Positions 5,740 through 5,850 of a stretch of DNA of 5,850 nt are shown here, piece after piece; within the stretch, counting starts at the first letter, position 1, and every line of letters starts with the position of its first letter. This stretch comes from Firmicutes bacterium UBA995 (GTDB lineage: Bacteria > Bacillota > Sulfobacillia > UBA995), in assembly GCA_002291985.1 (NCBI GenBank), contig DBBB01000181.1, forward strand, positions 1 through 5,850, given 5' to 3'. Position numbers and translations under genes: made by a program. The notes beneath the pieces were generated by a model, which worked only from the letters and a program-made list of their open reading frames with translations, was not told the DNA's origin and made no database searches.

Positions 5740-5850
5740 AACAGGAGGATGCCCGCCCGTGTGAGTTCACGGAGCACGTACTTCACCCATGGCCGGCTAG
5801 CTGACGGCCCGGACAGCGCCGGCATGTGTGCCTGAAGCCAGGCCGCAGGG
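5661..5850. other. Unassigned right-edge sequence
   Basis: No gene is recognised. On the minus strand TTGTCC (5720-5715) and TACAAT (5697-5692) are spaced by 17 bases and could be a leftward promoter. It would run into the IS21 remnant, where no convincing gene follows. On the plus strand AGGAGG directly abuts an ATG at 5749, which is too close to be a working ribosome binding site. Confidence 0.3.

Overview
The window is GC-rich and dominated by insertion-sequence debris, as in an accessory region of a GC-rich bacterium. A proteobacterium is plausible from the mix of ISAs1, IS110, IS4-superfamily and IS21 remnants, but nothing here identifies the genus. One gene looks intact and non-transposon: a DGQHR/DndB-type gene on the minus strand (3280-4533).

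Layout. 1-662 is the 5' part of an ISAs1-family transposase, open through the left edge and broken right after residue K208. The break coincides with the start of a short remnant of an IS110-type right end (663-720). That remnant abuts a second, diverged copy of the same end (717-780), which belongs to the IS110-family transposase gene on the minus strand (770-1885). The IS110 gene keeps its C-terminal serine domain but has lost its native N-terminus. Next, facing the other way, is an IS4-superfamily (IS1634-like) transposase (1951-2982), which has lost its N-terminus and first catalytic Asp. The two truncated 5' ends face each other across 1790-1950. 2983-3227 has no gene.

3280-4660 is the core of interest. 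A 417-aa DGQHR protein has its own near-consensus sigma70-type promoter (TTGACA-17-TATACT), a perfect 12-bp palindrome over the predicted transcription start, a strong Shine-Dalgarno before a GTG start, and a strong hairpin 8 nt after the stop. No dndA, dndC, dndD, dndE or dpd partner lies in the window. It is therefore an orphan within view, possibly cargo or a residue of a DNA-modification (phosphorothioate or 7-deazaguanine) island.

4661-5406 has no convincing gene but contains several GC-rich hairpins. 5407-5660 is one end of an IS21-family element, with four 23-bp tandem repeats in perfect register and the first codons of an istA-like gene that is then cut off. 5661-5850 is unassigned.

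The transposase genes are fragments and probably inactive. The DndB-type gene is the only one with a complete set of expression signals.
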